Below are positions 11,511 to 24,359 of a DNA stretch of 64,000 bases, one piece after another (the first letter of the stretch is position 1; each line of letters begins with the position of its first letter). The position numbers and the translations under genes were made by a program. The notes under the pieces were generated by a model. That model was given only the letters and a program-made list of their open reading frames with translations. It did no database searches and was not told the DNA's origin. This DNA comes from Zanthoxylum bungeanum (taxonomy: Eukaryota; Streptophyta; Magnoliopsida; Sapindales; Rutaceae): contig SKCR01021138.1 of NCBI GenBank assembly GCA_019454045.1, positions 62,001 to 126,000 on the forward strand, written 5' to 3'.

Positions 11511-11667
11511 AATAATGGACATTAGGGGTTGGGGGTTTCAAAAGGAGAAGCGCACTGCTAGAAAGAGCGCGGTTCAGTGGCGAAATCGTACTTAAAAACT
11601 TTTAAACTTACCGAATAAATTATCAATATCTCATGTGAATAAGTCGGTCATATTGAAACCTAAACAT
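11511..11667 (+). mobile_element. Middle nested copia-type LTR (LTR B), first piece
   Basis: A GGGGTTGGGGGTTTC start region resembles the beginning of the young LTR. It is cut at 11667 by the copia insertion (TSD AACAT 11663-11667) and resumes at 21148. The left border with LTR A is approximate. Confidence 0.45.
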
Positions 11668-14062
11668 TGTAGGGGTTTTTAGGGGGTGAATCCGGTAACG
11701 CAGCGGAAGCGGTGTGAAAATCCGATTTTCAGATTTCAAAACTTTTTCTCGGATTAATTAAATAAACATATTTATTTAATATTCCAATAATCAAATTATG
11801 AAATAAAATTCAATAAATCATATTTAAGTGAATTTACCAAATTACCCTTACTTTGGTATTTTTGTCCATTTTAGTCCGAAATTGATCTAATCAATTTTGA
11901 ATGATTCTAAATCATTTCTAAGATGAACTTAGCATGTTCAAAACATCAAAACACCAAAGCACCAAAAATCCCAAATTCCCTCACAAGCCGAGAGCACCAT
12001 AAGGGGGATTTGTGCATTTTGTCATTTCATGCATCAAAACACATCAAGATGTAATCCAATGAACATGAAACTTTATATGCATCATATACACACACAAATA
12101 CACAACATATATGAAAAGCCCCAAATTTGGAATTGGTCATGAACCCTAATTTTTCAATTTCCACAAATTGGACAAATTAGACCAAAACATTAAATCAATT
12201 ACTTCAATCATCATTCTTCCATCCAATCCAAGTCTCAACACAATGAAACAACTCAAGATCAAATCTAGGTCATTTAAGAGTGGGTCAATAACTCTAGATT
12301 AGCAACATGGTTTCCAAAACCTTAAAAGAAAGTTTACAACTACAATAGTCACAACCTTCCTTCACCATACATGCTCAACACTTCAATCAAACTTCCATCA
12401 ACAAAAACACAAAGAAATAAAGAAAGAAATAATCTAAGAACATCACATGTTGAAGCCTAGAACCTAAGGAACATTTTCCTCTCTAATAGCAAGTTTGAAA
12501 AACTTACTAAAATTCCAAGCTTTCTTTGATTATCTTTCTTTTCTCAAGCTTTCCTTAGTTTCTTCAATGGAGTTTTCTTTTGTAAAGTGTATTAGGTTAA
12601 ATTAAAGTGAAATGAAAATCAATATATACTTGCACCAAATGTGCCTTGGCCGAAAATCACAAAGACATATACAAGTTTGTAATTTCATTTTCATTTCAAC
12701 TTAATTTGGTCAACTTGCTTAAATATCTAAAACAACTTTATTAGATATTTAATTAAGTCAACAAAAGCAACTAACATCATTTACTTTAAATATCCTAATG
12801 TAAGATATTTATATTTTAATTAATTTAATCATTTAACAATTAAATAATTAATTAATTAATCAAATACAAATATATTAAATATATGTATAATATTTACATT
12901 AAATATTAAAAACATATATTCATTTAGGATATAAGTCAAATAACTCATTTTGACTATTAATTAATGTGTATTTAAATTAATCAAGTATTAAATGTAAATA
13001 CACAATAATTAGGCAAATGACTATCTAGTCCCTTTAGCACGTATTTGCGTTTAACCTTTAAACGACTTTATAAATAATCAATATTATTTATTAATGTTGC
13101 TCTAGTGCTCTACGAGTATGTTTCATTATTGAGACTCTCTAGATTCAGGTATATCCGTCACGAAATCTAATTTCGTGTCCATAATCTATCCACCCGTAGA
13201 TTATGACGATCACGGATAATCTCGCTGAACCATACAGGTCGAGGTCATGGCAAATGTATAATTCCTCCGTCACAGGTATCCGGATAAATCCCAGAGATAT
13301 AGATGTAAACGTCAAATCTCTATCGGGATTATCCAGTCGACTATTCTATTAGCAATCTCAAAAAGAATGTTTAGAACTAGCTTCTAAACTTTACCACGGG
13401 CCCATGGTTTTATCTGATTGCTAATCATATGGACTACCTATGCTCTGGTACACAGAACTGACGGATCCTATCTTGATACACATAGGACACCCTGAGGATC
13501 TATCTACACCCAACGAACAGGCGGAGGTCTGATCTAAATAGATCGGTGACGTGACTGCCGTCTAAGTGTAGAAGATGTCTCATGTGCCCACAATGGCATC
13601 TCAAGTCTAAGAATCACAAGTGCTACTCAACCCAAGAAGATTCTTATTGACGCTGGTGTACCATCCATTAAGAATCTTCGGTGAGTCGTTCAGTGTTTAT
13701 CCGCTATAAACACCTACACGTCTATACTAGTCTCCAAGACTATGGTTCATTGAGAAACCATTGGAATCATATATTCCAGTATACGACATGTACCGGTCTC
13801 AACGGGTTTACTATACTGACCAAGTAGTGTAAACCTTGACCAGGAACTGTCTGAGAATGACAACGTCATGATACTACTCAATGTCCGTTGCGACGCTTTT
13901 GCAACTGTATCATGACTAATCATTCTAGGGTCATTACGTCTTTACCATATAGAAGATAGATTATATTATAGAAACTGCATATTATTCATAATAATAATGT
14001 TTTACAGAAGTATTCAACAGAAATACAACCGGGAATTGGCGCTCTGAGCACCAACCCCAACA
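11668..14062 (-). repeat. 3' LTR of the copia element (relative to its coding strand)
   Basis: Starts TGTAGGGGTTTTTAGG and ends CAACCCCAACA on the plus strand. Compared with the partner LTR it has scattered one- or two-base indels and an extra stretch of about 35 bases near 12470-12510. Confidence 0.88.
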
Positions 14063-14077
14063 AAATCTCCCACTTGC
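14063..14077 (-). other. Polypurine tract of the copia element
   Basis: The minus strand reads GCAAGTGGGAGATTT directly before the 3' LTR start TGTTGGGG. This is the expected place and composition for plus-strand priming. Confidence 0.7.
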
Positions 14078-14078
14078 T

Positions 14079-16999
14079 CTAGTGCCAATATCGATTGTAT
14101 CTAATACCCATCGACTCCACGTGTTTATCAAACAGCTTCGGAGGAGGTATGGCCTTCGTCAGCGGGTCTGCTACATTATCTTCACTCGGTACCTTGCACA
14201 CGACAATATCCCCTCGCGACACGATCTCTCGAATGATGTGGTACTTGCGTTCCACATGCTTCGACTTCTGATGCGCCCTCGGTTCCTTTGCTTGCGCAAT
14301 GGCTCCAGTATTATCACAGTATAACGGAATCGCATTCTCGATACTTGGGACAACTCCCAATTCTGTGATAAAGTTCTTTATCCACACAGCCTCTTTTGCA
14401 GCTTCAGAAGCTGCAATATATTCCGCCTCAGTGGTGGAATCAGCTGTCGATCCCTGTTTGGAACTCTTCCAACAAACTGCACCTCCGTTAAGGGTAAAGA
14501 CAAATCCAGATGTAGACTTTCTATCATCGGGATCCGATTGGAAATCGGAGTCTGTATACCCATTAACCTGCAGAGTTCGTTTCCTCCATAAACTATTAAC
14601 TTATCCTTAGTACCTTTAAGATACTTTAGGATATGTTTAATGGCCATCCAATGGTCATTACCTGGATTGGACTGATATCGACTAGTTACGCTAACAGCGA
14701 AACTGATATCAGGCCTCGTACATAACATGGCATACATTATGCTACCCAAACACGAAGCATAAGGTTGGTTAGACATTCTAACCTTCTCATCTTCTGTTTG
14801 TGGACACATCTTCTTAGAAAGATGAATCCCATGTCTGAACGGTATGTTTGCTGTCTTACAGTTACCAAAACTATACCGTTCCAAGATCTTATCTATGTAC
14901 GTTGATTGGGATAACCCAATCAGCCTCCTTTGTCTATCTCTATAGAGTTTTATCCCTAAAACATAGGAAGCTTCTCCCAGGTCCTTCATGGAGAAATTCT
15001 TACAGAGGTACGCTTTCACGCTTTGCAACATACCTAAATCATTCCCAATGATTAGGATGTCATCAACATATAGGACTAAAAATACGACCATGCTCCCACT
15101 GGCCTTCTGATACACACAGGATTCTTCCGAATTCTTGAGAAAACCAGACGATCTAATAATCTCATCGAATCGAAGATTCCAACTTCGTGAAGCTTGTTTA
15201 AGTCCATAAATGGACTTCTTAAGCTTACATACCATACCCGAGGTTTCGCTGGACGCGAAACCTTCCTGGTTCCATATTCTTCTTCAAGAAATCCATTAGA
15301 AAAGCCGTTTTGACATCCATTTGCCAAATCTCGTAGTCATGATACGCAGCTATAGAAAGCAAAATCCGATAGACTTAAGCATTGCAACTGGTGAAAAAGT
15401 TTCATCGTAGTCGACGCCAGGTCGCTGCGTGTAACCTTTTGCTACCAGTCGGGCCTTGTAAGTTTCAACCTTACCGTCAGGCCCGCGCTTCCTCTTGTAA
15501 ACCCATTTACAACCGATAGGAACAATTCCTTCGGGAAGCGGAATCAAGTCCCAAACTTGATTTTCATGCATTGAGTCTATCTCGGATTTCATGGCACTTT
15601 GCCATTTCACGGAGTCGATGTCCAACATCGATTCTCTATAGGTGAAAGGATCTGTCTCTTCAACTAAGAGAACATCCAGACTCTTTTCTTGTATCAAATA
15701 CAAGCGTTCAGGAGGTCTAGATACCCTTCCGACCTACGGAGTGTGTGTGTTGAAGGTCCTTCATCTACTTGAACTTCAGGTTCCTCCGTTGGTTCGTTGT
15801 TTTCAGGTTGGACTTCATCAAGCTCAACCTGTCTATGATTACCACCTTCTGACAAAAATTCTACTTCTAGAAATTTTGCGAAGCGAGCTACGAACACATT
15901 TCGATGCTCGGTATCATAGAACATATATCCCCTCGTATTCGAAGGATATCCAACAAACCTAAACTTTTGCCCTCGAGGCGAAAACTTATTTGCTGAGTCA
16001 CCCTGACATAGGCAGGACAACCCCAAACCTTAATATAATTAAGATTTGGTCTCCTACCGAACCATATCTGATACGGTGTCGTAGGAACAGCCTTTGAAGG
16101 AATCTTATTCAAAAGATGTGCGGCTGTTAAGAGAGAGTAACCCCATAAGTAATAGGACAAATCTGTGAAACTCAACATCGATCGGACCATATCCAATAAA
16201 GTCCGATTTCTCCTTTCAGATACACCATTGTGCTGTGGTGTACCTGGAGGAGTATATTGAGCGAGAATCCCATTCTCCTTCATATAATCCATGAACTCAC
16301 CACTCATATATTCGCCGCCTCGATCTGATCGAAGGCATTTAATATATTACCAGTTTGTTTTTCTACTTCATTTCGGAACTCTTTGAACTTTTCAAAGGTT
16401 TCCGATTTATGTCGCATCAAATACACATAACCGTACCGTGACAAATCATCGGTAAAGGTAACGAAGTACGAATAACCACTGTGAGCAGCAGTTTGACTTA
16501 GTGGACCACATACATCAGAATGTACGAGTTCCAGTAAGTTAGTGGCGCGGTGTCCAACACCAGAAAATGGGGCTTTGGTCATCTTACCCTGAATACAGGA
16601 TTCACAAGTTGGATAGGATTCAATGGTAAGATCTGATATCAAACCATTCCTAACCAATTGGGTAAGGCGTTTAACGCCAATGTGACCAAGTCTCATATGC
16701 CAAAGTTCAGTATTATTAATTACAGGTAAACTACGTTTATTAACTCCAGTATTTAATATATCTTTTGAAGTTTGCAATGTATAATGACCATGCTGGTTTG
16801 GACAACAAAGGATCTGAATATTATTTTTATCATATAAATACAAAGAACTATTCTTAATATTAATACAAAAGCCTTCTGTATCCAATACAAAAAGTGATAT
16901 AATATTAGCGACACATCCCGGTACAAAATGACAGTCATATAACAAAAGTGTCCCATTCGGCAATGAGATCTCGCATACTCCCACTGCAACTGCATCCAA
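14079..16999 (-). pseudogene. Copia pol: integrase, reverse transcriptase, RNase H (broken)
   Basis: In order on the minus strand: a GAG-pre-integrase zinc motif (ELWHMRLGH...CESC), integrase core Asp in LVHSDVCGPL, the second Asp in RSDRGGEY and Glu in NGVSERRNRTLLDMV, and the WGCPAYVRV block. RT blocks follow: CKWVYKRKRGPDGKVETYKA, KSIYGLKQASRSW and the catalytic YVDDILI (about 15060). RNase H has YCDNTGAIAQAKEP, HQKSKHVERKYHIIRE and EDNVADPLTKA. The whole would match a normal Copia pol. Frame changes lie near 16345, 16000, 15705, 15340-15240 and 14580, each consistent with a one-base indel. The upstream junction at 17018-17020 is an in-frame TGA. All catalytic motifs remain readable. Confidence 0.85.
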
Positions 17000-17017
17000 A
17001 GAGTCTCCACTCCCGAA

Positions 17018-18022
17018 TCACAACTGCATCTCTTCAGGCTTCAGTTTCCTACTTTCCTTCAGCACCTGCAACGAATTGCAAATGTGAATGTGACAAGCAG
17101 AATCTAAAATCCAGCTGGATGTAACGGCTTCACAAGCCAAAGATAAATCAATAACTGGAAAAATAAAAGTACCTGATGTAGAAGCTCTGTCTCTCCTCAG
17201 CTGGGCAATGTAATCAGGACAGTTCTTTTTCCAGTGCTCGACTTTGCCGCAGTGGTGGCATTTTTCTTCAGAAGCCATTTTGGGCTTTGCAATCTTCGCC
17301 TGTTGTTGAGGACCAAAAGCCTTCTTCTTCTTCTTGCCTTTCTTGTTCTTTCCCTTGGACCATCCTTGGGAAGAAGCCGAAAGAGAAGTAGTTCTAGGAG
17401 GGCGAGTCGGTACTCCCTTCTTAAGGTCCTCTGCCGTGAGCAACATCCTATGTAGCTCCTGGTAGGTACAGACAGTCCCGTGCATGTTGAAGTACATCAC
17501 GAACTGGCGAAATGAAGCTGGTAGTGAACCAAGAATGACACTCCTACCGAGAATGTCATTCAAGATGAGATTATGTTGCCTCAATTGATCGATCAAATCG
17601 ATCATCTGAAGAACATGTGGGCTAACACTCTGCCCCTCATCCAGACGCGCATGGAACAGTTCCATGGCGACTTTGTGAACAATCACTTGTTCTTGGTTCT
17701 CAAACGATTGTCTCAATCGCGTCATCATACTATAGGAATCTAGCATACCATAGTACTGTTGCTTGAGTTTCGGAGACAGTGAACTAAGGATGTATGATTT
17801 AACCCTTAAATCATCATCCTTCCAAGTTTCAAAAACTTGGCGTTCCTCCTCCGAAGCATCCGCACCCACTGCAAGGGGCAACGGACCCTCAAGAACATAA
17901 CCCAGCTTTTCGGAATCGAGGACAATCCTCAAATCCAATTCCCAGTCTGCAAAGTTCTCAGCGCCTTTCAGTTTGTTCGCATCAAGCATACGCGCAAACT
18001 GATTTGTGGATTGTGCCGCCAT
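17018..18022 (-). pseudogene. Copia gag and start of protease, ended by a premature TGA
   Basis: Structural protein of the virus-like particle. The start MAAQSTNQFARML at 18022 is preferred over an upstream in-frame ATG at 18094, because plant Copia gags begin just before the LKGxNFxxW block (here LKGAENFADWELDL). Later blocks are SILSSL-type helices, ELFHARLDEGQSV and LGSLPASFRQFVMY. A CCHC zinc knuckle (CHHCGKVEHWKKNC) sits near residue 275. The protease begins WILDSACHIHIC: the usual D-S/T-G triad reads D-S-A, so the active-site Gly is replaced. An in-frame TGA at 17018-17020 follows; the same frame continues open beyond it (FGSGDSLDAVAVGV), so this is a nonsense change, not a natural end. 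Confidence 0.85.
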
Positions 18023-18094
18023 CGCCAATCTATCATATAGATCACGAAAAACGGTTAGCAGAAATAAAGCAGTTTCATATAATATCAAAAGCAT

Positions 18095-18760
18095 AAACTA
18101 GATCATGGATTTTTAATCTAATATGCCCCTCCCACTAAATCATGCAATACTGTAATCCCAAAACAGAATACAAATATTTAATAATTAAATTAAATACTAA
18201 TAGTGAAAAGTGGATCCCGTGGAATATTTCGGCTCACAGCAGAGGCACGGTCTCGCCTACGTATATTCATCAGGTAGACAACTCATTTGTCAATCTCTAA
18301 TGACTCCTAAGTATCCGGTCCTGGCCGTTTCTCGTTGTCGCTGCGAAGGCAGGCCCACAAGGAGACGTACCAAGGTTAAACTCGTCAATGATAAACTCAA
18401 GTTACTTACGTAATCCTGACAGCTAGGGCACGTTCAGAATTCCGCTTTTACTTGAATTTACCTAGTATCTGATATACATCCGGTATAAATAAATCTTTAT
18501 CGGCTACATCCTCACAGCAGAGGCACGGTCTCGGATGTAGTCACAAAGAAGTATTCATAAACCGTATTGACAAGACGGACCATATAACATGCATCAAATA
18601 CATAATTACATTCAAACCTTATTAATTAGGGATTTTCCGCTAAGTGTCATACACCCTAAATCTAACCAATTTAGATCCTAATAAGCATGCATAAAGTCAA
18701 GAAAACATGATTAAACATTGATTCAATGAAGGCTAATCATATTAGGTGGCCTAGAATCAG
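18095..18760 (-). other. Copia 5' leader with a 23-bp direct repeat
   Basis: Untranslated leader between PBS and gag. A 23-bp exact direct repeat (18233-18255 and 18511-18533, containing CAGCAGAGGCACGG) is spaced 278 bases apart. Such leader repeats could act in RNA dimerisation or packaging, but that is only a guess. Confidence 0.6.
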
Positions 18761-18776
18761 ACTCGCTCTGATACCA
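18761..18776 (-). other. Copia primer-binding site (initiator tRNA-Met type)
   Basis: The minus strand reads TGGTATCAGAGCGAGT a few bases inside the 5' LTR. It is the standard complement of the plant initiator tRNA-Met 3' end, and it fixes the element's orientation. Confidence 0.9.
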
Positions 18777-18779
18777 TTT

Positions 18780-21142
18780 TGTAGGGGTTTTTAGGGGGTG
18801 AATCCGGTAACGCAGCGGAAGCGGTGAAAATCCGATTTTCAGATTTCAAAACTTTTTCTCGGATTAATTAAATAAACATATTTATTTAATATTCCAATAA
18901 TCAAATTATGAAATAAAATTCAATAAATCATATTTAAGTGAATTTACCAAATTACCCTTACTTTGGTATTTTTGTCCATTTTAGTCCGAAATTGATCTAA
19001 TCAATTTTGAATGATTCTAAATCATTTCTAAGATGAACTTAGCATGTTCAAAACATCAAAACACCAAAGCACCAAAATCCCAAATTTCCCTCACAAGGCC
19101 GAGAGCACCATAAGGGGGGGATTGTGCATTTTGTCATTTCATGCATCAAAACACATCAAGATGTAATCCAATGAACATGAAACTTTATATGCATCATATA
19201 CACACACAAATACACAACATATATGAAAAGCCCCAAATTTGGAATTGGTCATGAACCCTAATTTTTCAATTTCCACAAATTGGACAAATTAGACCAAATA
19301 CATTAAATCAATTACTTCAATCATCATTCTTCCATCCAATCCAAGTCTCAACACAATGAAACAACTCAAGATCAAATCTAGGTCATTTAAGAGTGGGTCA
19401 ATAACTCTAGATTAGCAACATGGTTTCCAAAACCTTAAAAGAAAGTTTACAACTACAATAGTCACAACCTTCCTTCATCATACATGCTCAACACTTCAAT
19501 CAAACTTCCATCAACAAAAACACAAAAAATAAAGAAAGAAAATATCTAAGAACATCACATGTTGAAGCCTAGAACCTAAGAACTTACTACAATTCCAAGC
19601 TTTCTTTGATTTATCTTTCTTTTCTCAAGCTTTCCTTAGTTTCTTCAATGGAGTTTTCTTTTGTAAAGTGTATTAGGTTAAGTGTAAAGTGAAATGAAAA
19701 TCAATATATACTTGAACCAATGTGCCTTGGCCGAAAATCACAAGACATATACAAGTTTGTAATTTCAATTTCATTTCAACTTAATTTGGTCAACTTGCAT
19801 AAATATCTAAAACACTTTATTAGATATTTAATTAAGTCAACAAAAGCAACTAACATCATTTACTTTAAATATCCTAATGTAAGATATTTATATTTTAATT
19901 AATTTAATCATTTAACAATTAAATAATTAATTAATTAATCAAATAAATATATTAAATATATGTATAATATTTACATTAAATATTAAAAACATATATTCAT
20001 TTAGGATATAAGTCAAATAACTCATTTTGACTATTAATTAATGTGTATTTAAATTAATCAAGTATTAAATGTAAATACACAATAATTAGGCAAATGACTA
20101 TCTAGTCCCTTTAGCACGTATCTTGCGTTTAACCTTTAAACGACTTTATAAATAATCAATATTATTTATTAATGTTGCTCTAGTGCTCTACGAGTATTTT
20201 CATTATTGAGACTCTCTAGATTCAGGTATATCCGTCACGAAATCTAATTTCGTGTCCATAATCTATCCACCCGTAGATTATGACGATCACGGATAATCTC
20301 GCTGAACCATACAGGTCGAGGTCATGGCAAATGTATAATTCCTCCGTCACAGGTATCCGGATAAATCCCAGAGATATAGATGTAAACGTCAAATCTCTAT
20401 CGGGATTATCCAGTCGACTATTCTATTAGCAATCTCAAAAAGAATGTTTAGAACTAGCTTCTAAACTTTACCACGGGCCCATGGTTTTATCTGATTGCTA
20501 ATCATATGGACTACCTATGCTCTGGTACACAGAACTGACGGATCCTATCTTGATACACATAGGACACCCTGAGGATCTATCTACACCCAACGAACAGGCG
20601 GAGGTCTGATCTAAATAGATCGGTGACGTGACTGCCGTCTAAGTGTAGAAGATGTCTCATGTGCCCACAATGGCATCTCAAGTCTAAGAATCACAAGTGC
20701 TACTCAACCCAAGAAGATTCTTATTGACGCTGGTGTACCATCCATTAAGAATCTTCGGTGAGTCGTTCAGTGTTTATCCGCTATAAACACCTACACGTCT
20801 ATACTAGTCTCCAAGACTTAATGGTTCATTGAGAAACCATTGGAATCATATATTCCAGTATACGACATGTACCGGTCTCAACGGGTTTACTATACTGACC
20901 AAGTAGTGTAAACCTTGACCAGGAACTGTCTGAGAATGACAACGTCATGATACTACTCAATGTCCGTTGCGACGCTTTTGCAACTGTATCATGACTAATC
21001 ATTCTAGGGTCATTACGTCTTTACCATATAGAAAGATAGATTATATTATAGAAACTGCATATTATTCATAATAATAATGTTTTACAGAAGTATTCAACAG
21101 AAATACAACCGGGAATTGGCGCTCTGAGCACCAACCCCAACA
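18780..21142 (-). repeat. 5' LTR of the copia element (relative to its coding strand)
   Basis: Partner of 11668-14062. Its inner border is beside the PBS and its outer border is beside TSD AACAT. It lacks about 35 bases present in the partner near 12480, and has other small indels. Confidence 0.88.
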
Positions 21143-21147
21143 AACAT

Positions 21148-23476
21148 ATTTATTCGATATCAATACGACATCAAATAATTTAGAAACACCACAAACTTTT
21201 AGAAAATGTTTTCAGCAAATGACATTTTAAAAACCCACGTTTTTTGTTTGAACCGGACCAACCAATACACACGGGGGCTGCCCAGGTCAGCCCCAATAGT
21301 ACTTGGGAAGTTCATAGGCTGCCCGAAAAGTGACCAACTCATAATTTGGACAGCCGTCACTAGCTAAGCCCGAAACTTACCCGATAACTCCGTTTTTCGC
21401 CATTTTCGCGTATTTTCACTTCGAAACAGTTTCTGGCAATTGTTTCAATGCCCAATACACATCCAATACATTTAAACATCATAATTTTCATTGCCAAAAT
21501 TCAGAATTTCCAGATCTGATCAGGGAGCAAAATATCATTTCATGCTTTAAATCCATTTTTCTCAACATTAATCAATTAATGTTTACACCACACCAATCAA
21601 AGCCACCACCACAATAAAGCACTCAAAAACAATTCTAAGGATTTACAAGAGGTGGTCATAACACTCTAGAATGACAACAAGTCATCAAATGATAAAATTG
21701 AACTAATAATACACTAATATTATTCATATAACTTCACACATGCATCTAGCCTCCAAATCCATCCTTCAAACCCTAGAACATTTTTAGATACTCAAGAACA
21801 AGAAACAAACTTTCTAAGCTTAATAATATTAAATATTACCTCAAAATCTTCAAATTTCCTTAAGTTTTCTTCTTGATTTATTCACTTTCTCTCAAGTTTT
21901 TCTCAAAAATAATTTTGGAAGCTCTCTAAAAATGGTGGAAACTTGGCCAAGATAAGCTTAATGAAAGAGAAAATAATTTTTCTCTTTTATGCACATGGCC
22001 GAAATTTAGGGGGAGGGGCATTTTTATCATTTTGGAAAAAAATATCTAATAAGTTTTTAAGTTATCAAATTCAATTTGATAACTTCAAACTTAAATGAAT
22101 ATGTCACTTGTTACCAATAATAATTAAACATATTACATAACAATTATATAATATTGATATTATTTAAATATTTAACATTTAAATATCTAAATAATTAATC
22201 AATATAATTATAAATATATCTGTATTTTTATTTACACTAAATAAAAAAATACATATACAAGTGACATGTGTCAAAATCTCATTTGATACATATATTAATT
22301 ATCAAATCAAATTTTGTATCAAATACAAATACACATTAATTATTAATTGACCGAAATGCCCATATGCATGTATTTTTCGTTTAACCGTTAAACGATTCGA
22401 ATTAACTTATTTAATTTGATAGAATATTATGAATAATATGTATTATTCATAACGAGTTGCCCAAGTACTCAACGAGTACACTTCATATAGTGCGACTCTC
22501 TAAATTTAAGTTTACCTGTCACGAAATCAAATTTTGTGTCCATAATTCACTCACTCGTAAATTATGACGACCACAGATAATCTTGCTAAACTATGCAAGT
22601 CGAGGTCACTGCATACGTATAATCCCTCCGTCACAGGCCATCAATATTATACTGGGGATATAGATAGGAACGTCAAATCCCTAAGGTATAGTATAATCGA
22701 CTTTCAAATTTACGATCTCTAAATAACACTCGGAACTTGATTCCGAAGTATACCACGGTCATGGATTTACTAATCGCACACATTTACAAGATACCCATGC
22801 CCTGTACATAGGACTGGCGGATTCTATCTGATACTCACAGGATATCATGAGCATCAGTCCACACCCAACGAGCATGTGGATGTCTGTTCTAAATAGATCG
22901 GTGACGTGACTGTCACCAAAGTGTGGAGGATGTCTCATATATCCAAAGTGGTATCGCAAGTCGAAGGATCACTATGCTACTCGACTCGAGAAGATTCTTA
23001 TTGACGTTGGTGTACCATCTATTAGGGAATTTTCGGTGAGTTGTTCAATGTTTATCAAATAAACACATACACGTCTATACGAGTCTCCCAAGACTCATGG
23101 TTCATTGGGATAAACCATCAGACCAAGTCTTGATATACGACATATACTGGTCTTAGCGGATTTTACTAACTGACCCGTGTCAGTAAATCTTGATCATGAA
23201 CTTATTTGAGAATATACAACTTATAGTCACACTTCCCAATATCAATTACAAACTAAGTTGTAACTGCGCACTATGTTGTAAATCCTGAGGTTTTTGTCTA
23301 ATATATACATATCACTAAATCATATTCAGTTTCAATCTAATCGTAATTAGATCGAATACGTATATAAAAATAAGAGGTGCAACCATTAAGTAAGTAATAT
23401 TACGGAAAAAAATGTTCGTATTCATGAATCGAACATAAATATGATCCGGATTGCGCTCCGAGCACCAACCCTAACA
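21148..23476 (+). mobile_element. Middle nested copia-type LTR (LTR B), second piece
   Basis: Diverged relative of the young LTR in the same orientation. Parallel landmarks are TGTCACGAAATCAAATTTTG, GGTCGAGGTC-like and CTCCGTCACAGG words, and the end GAGCACCAACCCTAACA at 23476. The interruption point (AACATATTTATTC) is homologous to an AAACATATTTATTT site inside the young LTR. Together with 11511-11667 it looks like one solo LTR; its own duplication was not found. Confidence 0.55.
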
Positions 23477-24275
23477 ATTATGTGGTCCTAAATTGAGATA
23501 GTATTACTATTATAAATTATTCTTAAAGTAAATATTCATAGTCGTTGGTTTTGAAATACGGTAGAATTCCTATAACCTATAAGAATATCATATGTCGTGT
23601 ATTGAAATTGGAGTTCCAATGGTTTAACCCGATATACCATGAGATTTGGAAACTCGTACTGAATGACTCATAGGTGATTCCTAATAGTTGGAAGTACACA
23701 CCACCGTCAATATGAATCTCCTCGATTCAAGTAGCATATGTAATCCTTTGACTATATGATATCATTGATTTTGTGTGAGATCCTCCACACTTTGATGTCA
23801 TGTATGATAGAAACCTTTCATGGTTCGACCTGTAGATGTTCGTTGGGTGTGGACCGATGCACTCGTTAATCAAGTGCGAATCAAGATAGGATCCTCGACC
23901 TGTATGTGTCCCATAAGGGTTTAGGTATCCATGTGAGTAAATCACGATTCTTAAAGACTTTGGCCCAAAACCGATCACCTAGGGTGGATCGCATCAGTTG
24001 TAAAGAATCATGGACATGTTGACATGGGATGTGCGCCTCAGAAACTTGACGGTGTATTATATGTTTCCTAAGCACAACTCGGATAGCATACGACGGAGAG
24101 CTGATAAACACTAGGTGATCGTTTTGGTCCCCGTTTTTTCCTACATACTCGTATCGGAATGTAGTTTTCATTAAAATATTTTAAAATACATTTATCCATG
24201 ATATCATTGGGTTAGACCTACTTCCATTGCGCGGGGCACCGATCCTACTCTAGGGGTTTCACAACCGCCCTAACA
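23477..24275 (-). mobile_element. Oldest nested copia-type LTR (LTR A), second piece
   Basis: Opposite orientation. Words such as GTTCGTTGGGTGTGGACCGA, TTCCAATGGTTT and GATCCTCCACACTTTGAT correspond to the reverse complement of the young LTR. It ends in ACCGCCCTAACA at 24275. It is shorter and much diverged. Confidence 0.5.
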
Positions 24276-24359
24276 ATAAAAGTGCTACCAATGGCTCGAA
24301 CTTGAAACCTTAAATACAAGGTCTCGGGCTCCAATCCTTGGGGAGACAAACAATTAACA

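Larger units (their letters stand above)
11668..21142 (-). mobile_element. Ty1/copia LTR retrotransposon, 9.5 kb, structurally complete
   Basis: Bounded by near-identical LTRs (11668-14062, 2395 bp; 18780-21142, 2363 bp), each TG...CA, and by the exact target-site duplication AACAT (11663-11667, 21143-21147). Transcription runs leftward: 5' LTR 18780-21142, PBS 18761-18776, gag from 18022, then protease, integrase, reverse transcriptase and RNase H in Copia order down to 14079, PPT 14063-14077, 3' LTR. The coding part carries one nonsense codon and several single-base frame changes, so this copy cannot make its own polyprotein as read. LTR differences are mostly small indels plus one larger deletion near 19580. 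It inserted into an older related LTR. Confidence 0.9.
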
